From: Malonomonas sp036526255 | Lineage (GTDB): Bacteria; Desulfobacterota; Desulfuromonadia; Desulfuromonadales; Geopsychrobacteraceae | Assembly: GCA_036526255.1 (NCBI GenBank) | Contig: DATCYW010000080.1 | Span: forward strand, 110,048 to 174,047 | Direction of reading: 5' to 3' | Length of the DNA: 64,000 nucleotides | Part shown: positions 34,155 through 42,867 of the stretch, piece by piece | Numbering within the stretch: position 1 is the first letter of the stretch | Layout: each line of letters starts with the position of its first letter | Translations under genes and position numbers: made by a program | The notes under the pieces: generated by a model | Told to the model about the DNA's origin: nothing | The model's input: only the letters and a program-made list of their open reading frames with translations | Database searches by the model: none

Positions 34155-34183
34155 TTGATTTTTCCCTGCTGTTAGGCTACATT
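34155..34183 (+). promoter_or_regulatory. Predicted promoter of the pheA operon
   Basis: TTGATT (34155-34160) and TACATT (34178-34183) are 17 bp apart, leaving a leader of about 30 nt. This is too short for a leader-peptide attenuator. Confidence 0.6.
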
Positions 34184-34220
34184 CCGGCATTCAAACGTCT
34201 CCCGCAGAGGTATTTAAACT

Positions 34221-35318
34221 ATGGCGCAAAAAGATTTGACAGTCCTTCGAGAGCAGATCGATTCCATCGACAATCAGATTCTTGAACTGCTGAACCGGCG
34301 GGCAGAGGTGGTGGTCGCGGTCGGCAAAGCCAAAGAGGTCAGTGACGGACCCTTTTACGTGCCGGGCCGTGAAAAGGCGATTTATCAGCGGTTGACTGAG
34401 AACAATCCCGGGCCCTTCCCCAATGCGGCGGTTGTCAAGGTTTTTCGCGAAATCATCTCGGCGTCGCTGAATATGGAGATGCCGATGCAGGTCGCTTTTC
34501 TGGGGCCCCAGGCGACCTTCACCCATATGGCGGCGATGCGTCAGTTTGGGCTTTCCGCGCAGCTGGTGCCGCTAAAAAGCATCCCCTCGGTGTTTGAAGA
34601 GGTCGAGCGCGGCCGCGCCAGTTACGGCGTGGTGCCGGTCGAAAATTCGACCGAAGGGGTGGTCAATCACACTCTCGATATGTTTATCGGCTCCGATCTG
34701 CAGGTGATTGCGGAAATCATGCTGGAGATTTCTCACAACCTGCTGTCAAAAACCGGCAACCCGGACCATATCAGCAAGATCGTCTCGCATCCACAGCCGC
34801 TGGCGCAGTGCCGGCACTGGCTGGAGGCAAATATGCCGGACGTGCCGCTGGTCGACGTCTCCAGCACTGCGGCGGCGGCACAGCTGGCATTTGAAGACGA
34901 GTCGGCTGCCGCGATCGCCAGTCAGGCGGCCGCCGTACAGTACGGTCTGCAGGTGGTCAAGGCGAAGATTGAGGACAATCCGAACAATTTCACCCGCTTT
35001 CTGGTGGTTGGCAGAAAAACTCCGGAACGCAGCGGACAGGATAAAACCTCGATCATGTTCAGCGTCAAGGATCAGCCGGGAATCCTGTACCGGATGCTCG
35101 AGCCGTTCAGCAAGCGCAGTATCAACCTGGCCAAGATCGAGAGTCGGCCGATGAAGCAGAAGGCCTGGGAGTACATCTTTTTCCTCGATCTGGTCGGTCA
35201 TATTGAAGATGCCCCAATCGCCGAGGCGATCGAAGAACTGCGGACCCATTGTCATTTTCTCAAGGTGCTCGGTTCCTACCCGATCTCCCGCCAGGAAATT
35301 CAGGAAGGGGGAAAGTAA
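34221..35318 (+). CDS. pheA: Chorismate mutase / prephenate dehydratase (P-protein)
   Basis: The bifunctional enzyme turns chorismate to prephenate and then phenylpyruvate in phenylalanine synthesis. The 365-residue protein has an AroQ chorismate mutase domain (about 5-88, with LREQIDSIDNQILELLNRRA), a prephenate dehydratase domain (about 93-270, with PVENSTEGVVNHTLD and NFTRFLVV), and a C-terminal ACT domain (about 280-360) with ILYRMLEPF and the ESRP phenylalanine-binding motif. Feedback inhibition by Phe is therefore expected. GAGGT precedes the ATG. tyrA follows 2 bp after its stop. Confidence 0.96.
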   Translation: MAQKDLTVLREQIDSIDNQILELLNRRAEVVVAVGKAKEVSDGPFYVPGREKAIYQRLTENNPGPFPNAAVVKVFREIISASLNMEMPMQVAFLGPQATFTHMAAMRQFGLSAQLVPLKSIPSVFEEVERGRASYGVVPVENSTEGVVNHTLDMFIGSDLQVIAEIMLEISHNLLSKTGNPDHISKIVSHPQPLAQCRHWLEANMPDVPLVDVSSTAAAAQLAFEDESAAAIASQAAAVQYGLQVVKAKIEDNPNNFTRFLVVGRKTPERSGQDKTSIMFSVKDQPGILYRMLEPFSKRSINLAKIESRPMKQKAWEYIFFLDLVGHIEDAPIAEAIEELRTHCHFLKVLGSYPISRQEIQEGGK

Positions 35319-35320
35319 TC

Positions 35321-36187
35321 ATGGCTGAAATTCTGATTCCGCGACTGGCCATTATCGGTGTCGGGCTGATCGGCGGTTCGCTGTCGCTGGCGCTCAAAGA
35401 GGCGGGGGTGGTTGGTGAAGTCGTCGGCTATGGTCGCGGCAAGCCGAACCTGGAAAAAGCCCTGGAGTTGGGTGTTGTTGATCGCTATTCGCGCGATCCG
35501 GTTGAAGCTGTTAGGGATGCGGATGTGGTTTTTCTGGCGACGCCGGTTCAGACTCTGGCCGAAGTGACCAGGCAGTTTCTGCCCGGGCTGAAGCCGGGCG
35601 CCATTATCACCGATGGCGGCAGCGTCAAGGGAGAGGTGGCGAAGGCGCTTGAACCGCTGATGCCGGAAGGGATCTATTTTGTTCCCGGTCACCCGATCGC
35701 CGGAACTGAAAACAGCGGCGCTGAAGCCGCCTTTGCCTCGCTCTATCGTGGTAAGCGCTGCATATTGACCCCGACCGAGCAGACCAACCCCCAGGCGCTT
35801 GCGCTGGTCGAACAGATGTGGACGATTGCCGGCAGCCAGGTGGTGAAGATGTCGCTGGAAAAACACGACAAGGTGCTGGCAGCGATCAGTCACCTGCCGC
35901 ACATGGTCGCTTATTCACTGGTCAACGCGGTCGGTTCCTACGATCACTACGAAGAGAACATCCTCGAATATTCGGCTGGTGGTTTCCGCGACTTTACCCG
36001 TATTGCCTCGTCTGATCCAACCATGTGGCGCGACATCGCAGAGACCAACCGCGAGGCGCTGCTGGAGATGATGGGGCAGTTTGAGGTTTTTTTCGCTGAG
36101 CTGAAGGCGGATGTCGCTCAGGGCAGCGGCGAGAAGCTGTTCGAGTTTTTCCTCCGTTCCAAGCAGTTACGTGACGCAATCCTGTAA
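35321..36187 (+). CDS. tyrA: Prephenate/arogenate dehydrogenase
   Basis: TyrA oxidises prephenate (or arogenate) with NAD(P)+ in tyrosine synthesis. The 288-residue protein begins with the Rossmann motif LAIIGVGLIGGSLSLALKE and has DVVFLATPVQ, TDGGSVKGEV, GHPIAGTENSGAEAA and SHLPHMVAYSL, all typical of TyrA. The ATG at 35321 follows GGGGGAAAG at the end of pheA. The upstream in-frame extension to 35249 lies inside pheA and is not conserved. It is part of the pheA-tyrA-aroA run. Confidence 0.94.
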   Translation: MAEILIPRLAIIGVGLIGGSLSLALKEAGVVGEVVGYGRGKPNLEKALELGVVDRYSRDPVEAVRDADVVFLATPVQTLAEVTRQFLPGLKPGAIITDGGSVKGEVAKALEPLMPEGIYFVPGHPIAGTENSGAEAAFASLYRGKRCILTPTEQTNPQALALVEQMWTIAGSQVVKMSLEKHDKVLAAISHLPHMVAYSLVNAVGSYDHYEENILEYSAGGFRDFTRIASSDPTMWRDIAETNREALLEMMGQFEVFFAELKADVAQGSGEKLFEFFLRSKQLRDAIL

Positions 36188-36209
36188 GCATATTCGAGGC
36201 TGAATCCTG

Positions 36210-37508
36210 ATGCATGAATTAGAGAACAGAACCATTGTCAAAGCTAACGGCCTGCGCGGCGAGATCTTTGTCCCCGGAGACAAGTCGATTTCGCATCGCG
36301 CCATCATGTTCGCTTCGCTGGCCAAGGGCGAGAGCCGGGTGCGCGGTCTGCTGCGCGGTGAGGATTGTCTGTCGACCCTGAAGGCATTTCAGGCGATGGG
36401 GGTCGAGGTCGTAGAGCAGGGCACCGATGAGCTGATTATTCAGGGGCGCGGCCTGGACGGCTTACTTGAACCTGCCGATGTGCTCGACTGCGGCAACTCG
36501 GGCACAACGATGCGTGTGATGAGCGGGATTCTGGCGGCGCAGCCGTTTTTTTCGGTGCTGACCGGTGACCAGTATTTGCGCAAACGGCCGATGGGGCGGG
36601 TTATCGAGCCGTTGCGGCAGATGGGCGCGAAGATTCTTGGCCGCGCCGATAACAGTAAAGCGCCGCTGGCAATTGATGGTGGCGGACTCAAGCCGATCGA
36701 GTATCATTCGCCGGTTGCCAGCGCCCAAGTAAAATCGGCGGTCCTGTTGGCCGGCATGCAGGTCGAAGGGACCACCACAGTTTATGAGCCACACCTGTCA
36801 CGCGATCATAGTGAGCGGATGCTGCGCTATTTTGGCGCCGAGATCGAATCTTTCGCCGGCGGCGCACGGGTGACCGGGCCGGTCGCACTGACCGGGCGCG
36901 AGGTCGAGGTGCCGGGGGATATCTCTTCAGCGGCTTTTTTTCTGGTGGCTGCGTTGATTGTTCCAGGCTCAGAGCTGCTGCTGAAAAATGTTGGCGTCAA
37001 TCCGACCCGCAGCGGCATTATCGACATCCTGCAGCAGATGGGCGGTTCGATCGAGCTGCTCAACCAGCGCGAGCTGTCGGGTGAACCGGTCGCCGATCTG
37101 CTGGTGAAAAGTAGCCAGCTGCAGGGCATCGACATTGGCGGCGACCTGGTGCCGCGCGCCATCGATGAATTTCCGGTGGTCAGCGTTGCCGCCGCATTCG
37201 CCGCCGGGGTCACGACCATCCGCGACGCCAAAGAACTGCGCGTCAAAGAGACCGACCGGATTGCCGCCATGTGCGAGACTCTCGGACTGCTCGGCGCCCG
37301 GATTGAGCCGCTCGAAGATGGTATGCGGATTACCGGCGGTCACCCCTTGAGCGGTGGAAAGGTCAATTCGTTCGGTGATCACCGGATTGCCATGAGTCTG
37401 GCGATTGCGGGTTTGGGGGCGGGCGGTGCGGTTGAGATTGCCGATACCGGTTGTACGGCCACTTCATTCCCCAACTTCTGGCAGCTTCTGGCAGAGATTC
37501 AGGGTTGA
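36210..37508 (+). CDS. aroA: 3-phosphoshikimate 1-carboxyvinyltransferase (EPSP synthase)
   Basis: AroA joins phosphoenolpyruvate to shikimate-3-phosphate in the shikimate pathway. The 432-residue protein has VPGDKSISHRAIMFASL with the substrate lysine, the LDCGNSGTTMRVMSG loop, DKSISHR-type and SRDHSERML segments, and the C-terminal ETDRIAAM and FGDHRIAMSLAI motifs. Length is normal. It lies 22 bp after tyrA. The active-site loop NSGTTMRVM, with Gly then Thr-Met, resembles class II rather than the E. coli class. Confidence 0.96.
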   Translation: MHELENRTIVKANGLRGEIFVPGDKSISHRAIMFASLAKGESRVRGLLRGEDCLSTLKAFQAMGVEVVEQGTDELIIQGRGLDGLLEPADVLDCGNSGTTMRVMSGILAAQPFFSVLTGDQYLRKRPMGRVIEPLRQMGAKILGRADNSKAPLAIDGGGLKPIEYHSPVASAQVKSAVLLAGMQVEGTTTVYEPHLSRDHSERMLRYFGAEIESFAGGARVTGPVALTGREVEVPGDISSAAFFLVAALIVPGSELLLKNVGVNPTRSGIIDILQQMGGSIELLNQRELSGEPVADLLVKSSQLQGIDIGGDLVPRAIDEFPVVSVAAAFAAGVTTIRDAKELRVKETDRIAAMCETLGLLGARIEPLEDGMRITGGHPLSGGKVNSFGDHRIAMSLAIAGLGAGGAVEIADTGCTATSFPNFWQLLAEIQG

Positions 37509-37554
37509 TTTCTCCCGCCGGGTTGCTGCTATAGTGGATTTATCTTGATTATCG

Positions 37555-37587
37555 ACCGGCAGGGGCTTCAGGCTCTTGCCGGTTTTA
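37555..37587 (+). terminator. Hairpin between aroA and cmk
   Basis: ACCGGCA/TGCCGGT arms (37555-37561 and 37577-37583) with an imperfect inner stem precede TTTT. It may partly terminate or attenuate transcription between aroA and cmk. Confidence 0.6.
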
Positions 37588-37609
37588 ACTTGTCCCGACA
37601 GGATTTTAC

Positions 37610-38305
37610 ATGGCGAAGAAACTGATTGTTGCAATCGACGGTCCTTCAGGTGCCGGAAAAAGTACCTTAAGCAAGGCGCTGGCAAAAAGTACCGGCTATC
37701 TCAATATCGACACCGGAGCCATGTATCGTAGCGTTGCCCTGCTGGCCCATCGCCGGCAGATAGATGTCGCTGATGAGCAGGGGTTGCGGCAACTCTGCAG
37801 CGCGATACGGATCAATTTTATTCGCGAAGCCGATGCCGAGCAGGTGATCGTCAACGGTGAAGACGTTTCGCAGGCGATCAGAACTCCCGAAGTCAGTCTG
37901 CTGGCGGCCAAAGTTGCTGCCTGTCCTGCGGTGCGTGAGGCGCTGGTGCGGCTGCAGCGCGAACTGGGGGAGGCCGGTGGTGTGGTCCTTGAGGGGCGCG
38001 ACATAGGTACGGTCGTGTTTCCGCAGGCTCAGGTGAAGTTTTTTTTGTCGGCGACGGCCGAGGAGCGTGGTCGCAGACGATTTGACGAGCTGCGCGCCAA
38101 AGGGATTAAGGTCGACCTGCAGCAGACAATTGCCGAGGTTGAAGAGCGGGATGCCGCCGATAGCGAACGCGAGCATGCGCCCTTGAAGCGTGCTGCTGAT
38201 GCCATCGATATCGATTCAACCCGCCTGACGATCGACGAGGTGTTGCAGGAAATGCTGCGCATCATTGCTGAGCGGGAACAAACTGCAACGGCCGTATCGG
38301 AGTAA
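37610..38305 (+). CDS. cmk: Cytidylate kinase
   Basis: Cmk phosphorylates CMP and dCMP. The 231-residue protein starts with the P-loop IDGPSGAGKSTLSK and has the NIDTGAMYRSVAL substrate segment. It also carries the LEGRDIGTVVFP motif and the RRRFDEL lid arginines near 160. Length matches the family. AGGAT sits before the ATG. ispH begins 3 bp after its stop, so the pair is co-transcribed. Confidence 0.96.
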   Translation: MAKKLIVAIDGPSGAGKSTLSKALAKSTGYLNIDTGAMYRSVALLAHRRQIDVADEQGLRQLCSAIRINFIREADAEQVIVNGEDVSQAIRTPEVSLLAAKVAACPAVREALVRLQRELGEAGGVVLEGRDIGTVVFPQAQVKFFLSATAEERGRRRFDELRAKGIKVDLQQTIAEVEERDAADSEREHAPLKRAADAIDIDSTRLTIDEVLQEMLRIIAEREQTATAVSE

Positions 38306-38308
38306 ACG

Positions 38309-39154
38309 ATGGAAATTATCATGGCAAAGAGTGCCGGTTTCTGTTTCGGCGTCAAGCGTGCGACGCAGATGGCTTTTGACGCAACCCAGGCCCATGACCA
38401 GATCCATTCTCTCGGACCCCTGATCCATTCACCGCAGGTGGTCGAAAAACTCGAACAGCAGGGGGTGCGGGTCTGCAAGCGGGTTGCGGATATCCCAGGT
38501 GGTGCGGTGGTGGTGCGTTCGCACGGCATTACCTCCAAAGAACAGCAGCATTTGGCGGAAAAGTCGCTTGAGGTGATTGATGCGACCTGCCCCTTTGTCA
38601 AAAAGGCTCAGGAGTATGCCACCCATCTGAGCGAAGCCGGTTATCTGCTGGTTCTGGTCGGAGAGGCCGACCATCCGGAGGTTCAGGGGATCTATTCCTA
38701 CGCCAAAGGGGAGGCGCTCGTCATTGCTAGCGCGACTGAGGCCCGTTCGCTGCCGAACAGTCGGAAGATCGGTATTGTCGCACAAACCACGCAATCCCTG
38801 GAAAATCTGCAGGAGATCGTCTCTGTCTGTCTAGAAAAAGCCAAGGAGTTGCGCGTCTACAATACTATTTGCGATGCCACGACGGTCCGTCAGAACGAAG
38901 CGCGTAAAATCTCCGCTGCAGTCGATCTGATGCTGGTGATTGGTGGCTATAACAGTGCCAATACGACCCGGTTGGCCACCCTCTGTGAAGAGCAGCAGCC
39001 ACGCACCTTTCATATTGAAACCGCGGAGCAGATTGAACCTGACTGGTTTGCTGAGGTTGAAAAGGTCGGCATTACCGCCGGTGCTTCGACGCCGAGCTGG
39101 ATTATCGACGACGTTCTGCTGCAACTGAAAAAAATCGCAGAAAATGAGATTTGA
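38309..39154 (+). CDS. ispH: 4-hydroxy-3-methylbut-2-enyl diphosphate reductase
   Basis: IspH is the last enzyme of the methylerythritol phosphate pathway and makes IPP and DMAPP. The 281-residue protein has the three Fe-S cluster cysteines in AGFCFGVKRA, IDATCPFVKKA and NTICDATTVRQ. It also has HSLGPLIHSPQVV and the SHGIT histidine segment, and TAGASTPSWIID near the end. Length and residues are complete. It lies between cmk and rpsA, the common order in this group. Confidence 0.97.
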   Translation: MEIIMAKSAGFCFGVKRATQMAFDATQAHDQIHSLGPLIHSPQVVEKLEQQGVRVCKRVADIPGGAVVVRSHGITSKEQQHLAEKSLEVIDATCPFVKKAQEYATHLSEAGYLLVLVGEADHPEVQGIYSYAKGEALVIASATEARSLPNSRKIGIVAQTTQSLENLQEIVSVCLEKAKELRVYNTICDATTVRQNEARKISAAVDLMLVIGGYNSANTTRLATLCEEQQPRTFHIETAEQIEPDWFAEVEKVGITAGASTPSWIIDDVLLQLKKIAENEI

Positions 39155-39261
39155 TCCATTGGGCGATGACGCTTGCGGGACTGATTATGGAGAGTTGAAA
39201 CTGCCCCCAAATGGCTCAAATCGGACCGATTAAATAGAATAACTGCTTGATAAATATTGCT

Positions 39262-39290
39262 TTGTTTTTTAATAGGGGCTGTGTTATCTT
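39262..39290 (+). promoter_or_regulatory. Possible promoter of rpsA
   Basis: TTGTTT (39262-39267) and TATCTT (39285-39290) are 17 bp apart, 64 bp before the rpsA start. The match is moderate, and an alternative TTGATA/TAATAG pair lies 15 bp upstream. Confidence 0.4.
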
Positions 39291-39354
39291 CCGCAGTCTC
39301 GAAAGAGTCCGCCGTCGCGAGGCGTCGGAAAATACGCAAGGGGGTAACAACCCA

Positions 39355-41085
39355 ATGGTAGAAGATAAAGATATGTTGGATGATGAAATGGATGAAATGG
39401 GGGAGGATTTCGAAGGTAGCTTTGAAGACATGCTCAACGCTTATGAGCAGGACGGACAAGCTGGTTTCGAGCTGAAGCGCAATGATGTGGTTCAGGGAAC
39501 AATCGTACAGGTCAACCCGGATTCGGTCGTGGTTGATGTCGGTTACAAGTCGGAAGGGGTGATCCCGCTCCGTGAATTTGCCGATGAAACCGGCAAAATC
39601 AATGTAAAAGTCGGTGATGTTTACGACGTTCTGTTCGGTGGTGGCGAAAGCGACAGCGGCATGATCGTCCTCTCGAAAGAGAAAGCGGACCGTCAGAAAA
39701 TCTGGAATTCACTTGAAGAAGATGCCATCGTTGAGGGTCGTATTCTCAGCCGCATCAAGGGTGGTCTGTCGGTTGATATCGGCGTAACCGCCTTCCTGCC
39801 AGGTTCACAAGTTGATCTGCGCCCGGTCCGCAACCTGGACAAGGTGATCGGCGAGACCTTCCAGTTCAAAATCATTAAGCTGAACAAGCGTCGCGGTAAC
39901 ATCGTTCTTTCACGTCGCGTCCTGCTCGAAACCGAGCGTGAGTCGCAGCGTGGTCATACCCTCAAGACCCTGGAAGAGAATCAGGTGACTGAAGGTGTGG
40001 TTAAGAACCTCACCGACTATGGCGCATTTATCGACCTCGGCGGTATCGACGGTCTGTTGCACATCACCGACATGTCCTGGGGCCGCGTCAAGCACCCATC
40101 CGACATCCTCGCTGTCGGCGACAAAATCGACGTCAAGGTTCTCAAGTTTGACCGTGAAAAGCAGCGTGTTTCTTTGGGTCTCAAGCAGATTGCTCCTGAT
40201 CCATGGCTCGGCGTTGTCGAGAACTACCCGGTCGGCGAACGCGTGACCGGCAAAGTTGTCAGCCTGACCGATTACGGCGCATTTATCGAACTGGAAGAGG
40301 GTGTTGAAGGCCTGATCCACGTTTCTGAAATGAGCTGGACCAAGCGCGTCAAGCATCCGAACAAAGTCCTGAATATCGGTGACGATGTTGAGTCGGTCGT
40401 GCTGGCTCTGGATACTGAAAATCGTCGCATCTCGCTTGGCCTCAAGCAGGTTGAGCCGAACCCTTGGGACGTGATTGGCGAGAAGTTCCCGATCGGCACT
40501 ATCATCGAAGGCCAAGTCAAGAACATCACTGACTTCGGTATCTTTGTCGGTGTTGATGAGGGTATTGACGGTCTGGTTCACATCTCCGACCTGTCCTGGA
40601 CCAAGCGCATCAAGCATCCTTCCGATGTTTACAAGAAGGGCGATCTGGTTAAGGCTGTCGTTCTGAACATCGATCGTGAGAATGAGCGTTTCTCTCTCGG
40701 TCTCAAGCAGCTTGCTTCTGATCCTTGGGACACCGTTCCGACCCGCTATGCTCGTGGCACTATTGTCAAGGGCAAGGTCACTTCGGTCACCGATTTCGGC
40801 ATCTTCCTTGAACTTGAAGAGGGTATCGAAGGGCTGGTCCATGTTTCTGAGCTGAGCAAAGAGAAAATCGACGCACCGAAGGAATTCGCTTCCGTGGGTG
40901 ATGATCTCGAAGCTGCTGTTCTGCAGGTTGATACCGTCGATCGCAAGATCGCCCTGTCGATCAAGAACGTCGGCGAGCAGAAAGAAAAAGCTGAAGTCAA
41001 TGAGTTCATGGGCGCGCAGAAAAGCGCAACCTCGAACCTCGGCGATCTGCTCCAGGGTGCCCTGGGCCGTAAGTCGGACGACTAA
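39355..41085 (+). CDS. rpsA: 30S ribosomal protein S1
   Basis: S1 binds mRNA on the small subunit and aids initiation. The 576-residue protein has six S1 domains: two divergent N-terminal ones (about 43-110 and 125-200) and four close repeats (about 215-285, 300-372, 387-459, 474-546) with TDYGAFI(D/E)L, GLLHITDMSW and similar signatures. A very acidic N-terminal stretch rich in Asp, Glu and Met (about 1-25) precedes the first domain. The ATG at 39355 follows AAGGGGG. A terminator follows the gene. Confidence 0.97.
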   Translation: MVEDKDMLDDEMDEMGEDFEGSFEDMLNAYEQDGQAGFELKRNDVVQGTIVQVNPDSVVVDVGYKSEGVIPLREFADETGKINVKVGDVYDVLFGGGESDSGMIVLSKEKADRQKIWNSLEEDAIVEGRILSRIKGGLSVDIGVTAFLPGSQVDLRPVRNLDKVIGETFQFKIIKLNKRRGNIVLSRRVLLETERESQRGHTLKTLEENQVTEGVVKNLTDYGAFIDLGGIDGLLHITDMSWGRVKHPSDILAVGDKIDVKVLKFDREKQRVSLGLKQIAPDPWLGVVENYPVGERVTGKVVSLTDYGAFIELEEGVEGLIHVSEMSWTKRVKHPNKVLNIGDDVESVVLALDTENRRISLGLKQVEPNPWDVIGEKFPIGTIIEGQVKNITDFGIFVGVDEGIDGLVHISDLSWTKRIKHPSDVYKKGDLVKAVVLNIDRENERFSLGLKQLASDPWDTVPTRYARGTIVKGKVTSVTDFGIFLELEEGIEGLVHVSELSKEKIDAPKEFASVGDDLEAAVLQVDTVDRKIALSIKNVGEQKEKAEVNEFMGAQKSATSNLGDLLQGALGRKSDD

Positions 41086-41102
41086 ACAGTACTAAGTTGT
41101 AA

Positions 41103-41139
41103 CCGGGGACTTCGGGTGAAACCTGGAGTCCCCTTTTTT
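41103..41139 (+). terminator. Intrinsic terminator after rpsA
   Basis: Thirteen-base arms (41105-41117 and 41121-41133, two G-U pairs) with a GAA loop end in six T residues. sppA starts 12 bp downstream, so sppA probably depends on read-through or an unseen promoter. Confidence 0.8.
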
Positions 41140-41151
41140 GTGAAGTACGAG

Positions 41152-42042
41152 ATGAAAAAACGCCCTTTTTTGATAGCTTCGCTGCTGCTCGGCGCCATCT
41201 TCCTGTTTTTTCTGCTGGTTGTTTTTACCTCGGGAATACTGAGTGGCAGGTCGGTTGTCGTTCCAGTTGGTGAAAAGATTGGCATTTTGGAAGTTAACGG
41301 GGTGATCGCGGACGCACAGCTGCTAATCGAGCAAATCATTGAATTCAGAGACGCCAGGGCAGTGAAGGCGGTTGTCTTACGGGTCGATTCTCCCGGTGGC
41401 GGAGTTGGTCCTTCGCAGGAAATCCATTCTGAATTAAAGCGCCTGGCGAAGGAAAAACCGCTGATCGTTTCTATGGGATCAGTGGCGGCTTCAGGTGGTT
41501 ACTATATCGCAGTGGCCGGCGAGCGTATCTTTGCTAATCCTGGGACGATTACCGGCAGTATCGGTGTCATCATGAGTTTTCCTGATTATCAGGGAATCAT
41601 GGAGAAAGTCGGCATCAAGACCGAAGTCATCAAAAGCGGTCGGTTCAAGGATATTGGTTCGTCTACCCGAGATTTTACTGAGGCTGATCGTGAGCTTCTG
41701 CAGGGGATGATCGATGAGGTTCATTCCCAGTTTGTTGCCGCAATCAGTGAAGGGCGTAATATCCCTGTCGATCGACTGCAGCCTTTTGTTGATGGCAGAA
41801 TTTTTACCGGAAAGCAGGCTCTCGACGCTGGTTTAATCGATGAAATTGGTAGTTTGAGTGATGCTGTTCGCCACGCCGGTCAGGTGGTCGGACTCGGAGA
41901 TGACCCTAAAGTCATCTATCCTCAGCCAGAAGAAAAAGGTATTTTTGAGCGTTTTCTTCAGGGAGCAGCCAGTCGTTACCTGGGGGTATCAATAGATAAC
42001 AAGAGCTCAACTGGACTGCAATATTTGTGGGATGGTTATTAA
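41152..42042 (+). CDS. sppA: Signal peptide peptidase SppA (short form)
   Basis: SppA digests leftover signal peptides in the inner membrane. The 296-residue short-form protein has an N-terminal membrane helix (about 7-31), the VLRVDSPGGGV segment, the catalytic serine in VAASGGYY (Ser114) and the lysine in SGRFKDIG (Lys166), 52 residues apart as in Bacillus SppA. GSIGV follows the oxyanion region. The ATG at 41152 gives a normal N-terminus; GTG codons at 41116 and 41140 are alternatives but lie in the rpsA terminator. The ribosome site is weak. Confidence 0.92.
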   Translation: MKKRPFLIASLLLGAIFLFFLLVVFTSGILSGRSVVVPVGEKIGILEVNGVIADAQLLIEQIIEFRDARAVKAVVLRVDSPGGGVGPSQEIHSELKRLAKEKPLIVSMGSVAASGGYYIAVAGERIFANPGTITGSIGVIMSFPDYQGIMEKVGIKTEVIKSGRFKDIGSSTRDFTEADRELLQGMIDEVHSQFVAAISEGRNIPVDRLQPFVDGRIFTGKQALDAGLIDEIGSLSDAVRHAGQVVGLGDDPKVIYPQPEEKGIFERFLQGAASRYLGVSIDNKSSTGLQYLWDGY

Positions 42043-42094
42043 ATGATGACAATGAGCGCCGTTGTCACTATATGCTGATAAATGGAAGGTGAAG

Positions 42095-42373
42095 ATGACC
42101 AAGAGTGAATTGATTGAAAGATTGTCTGATGAACACGATCTGCTGAATAAAAAAGACGCTGAATCGATTATTAATCTCATTTTTGGCGGAATCGGTGATG
42201 CCCTTGCGGGTGGCGACCGGGTAGAAATTCGAGGTTTTGGATCATTCTCGGTACGTGAGCGGGAAGCTCGTGAGGCCAGAAATCCAAAGAGTGGTGAATT
42301 GGTTAAGATTCCTTCGCGCAAAACGCCCTTTTTCAAGACGGGCAAAGAGCTGCGCGAGCGGGTCGATGGTTAA
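42095..42373 (+). CDS. ihfB: Integration host factor beta-type subunit
   Basis: This DNA-bending HU/IHF-family protein shapes promoters and recombination sites. The 92-residue product starts MTKSELIERL and carries RGFGSFSVREREAREARNP, the beta-arm region PKSGELVKIPSRKTPFFKTG, and a basic C-terminus. The family member closest by pattern is IhfB. The ATG at 42095 has GGAAGG upstream; an ATG-less extension to 42062 is not conserved. A terminator follows directly. Confidence 0.94.
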   Translation: MTKSELIERLSDEHDLLNKKDAESIINLIFGGIGDALAGGDRVEIRGFGSFSVREREAREARNPKSGELVKIPSRKTPFFKTGKELRERVDG

Positions 42374-42389
42374 CCGCTCAGCCAAAAAG

Positions 42390-42419
42390 AAAAGCCCTGG
42401 AAAATATCCAGGGCTTTTT
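42390..42419 (+). terminator. Intrinsic terminator after ihfB
   Basis: Eleven-base perfect arms AAAAGCCCTGG/CCAGGGCTTTT (42390-42400 and 42408-42418) around a 7-nt loop end in a T run; the matching A run makes it possibly bidirectional. Confidence 0.9.
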
Positions 42420-42824
42420 ATATGGTTCGACAATTGGCTTCGACACTCCTTAACGATTTACCGACGTCCTACTCAAGTGATCCGGGACAGTCACTGCTGA
42501 CTTGCCGCGCAATCAGTGTTTCGGTTGCCGTACTTGCTTCAGTCGTGACCGGACGCCGACGCCAATTGTCAAAATCTCTCCAGGATGCCGGTTTAGTTTC
42601 GAACGAAAGACCGGACTGTAACGCTTGTCTACGGGGAAGACTTTAGGCGTCCTGCTCAGGGGCAGGCCTGCTCACCATCTCACCACGATCTGACAGGTTG
42701 AACTGAATGTTGGTCCAAGCACTGAAACTCAACCGCGCATCCCAGAAATTCAAAGAGCTTTTGACGTAATTCGAGCTTAGCAGCAATGATAATGTTGTCA
42801 AGCGGAAAAATTAGATTAAATAAA

Positions 42825-42833
42825 TGCTATATT
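42825..42833 (+). promoter_or_regulatory. Possible extended -10 promoter of the rluA-type gene
   Basis: TGCTATATT (42825-42833) matches an extended -10 element; no good -35 is found at the usual distance. It lies 34 bp before the start codon. Confidence 0.35.
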
Positions 42834-42867
42834 GCGAACAGCAGAAATCTGCATTGATTGATGAATT

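Larger units (their letters stand above)
42374..42867. other. 494-bp intergenic region with inverted repeat
   Basis: After the ihfB terminator the region contains an imperfect 19-bp inverted repeat (42426-42444 with 42555-42573) enclosing about 110 bp. An AT-rich stretch with an extended -10 element precedes the pseudouridine synthase gene. A 74-codon open frame (42422-42646) has no ribosome site and is not called. No tRNA or known RNA was recognised. Confidence 0.5.

Noticed and set aside
39910..40842. 310-codon minus-strand frame with internal repeats
   Set aside because: The repeats are the antisense of the S1 domains of rpsA; the plus-strand protein explains them.
39355..41085. Direct DNA repeats suggesting a repeat array
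   Set aside because: They encode the repeated S1 domains and are not a CRISPR or tandem array.
42422..42646. 74-codon frame after ihfB
   Set aside because: No ribosome site, it starts inside the terminator tail, and no domain is recognised.
42374..42867. tRNA or known small RNA in the gene-free region
   Set aside because: No cloverleaf or T-loop consensus was found; one GGTTCGA-like string lacks the matching arms.
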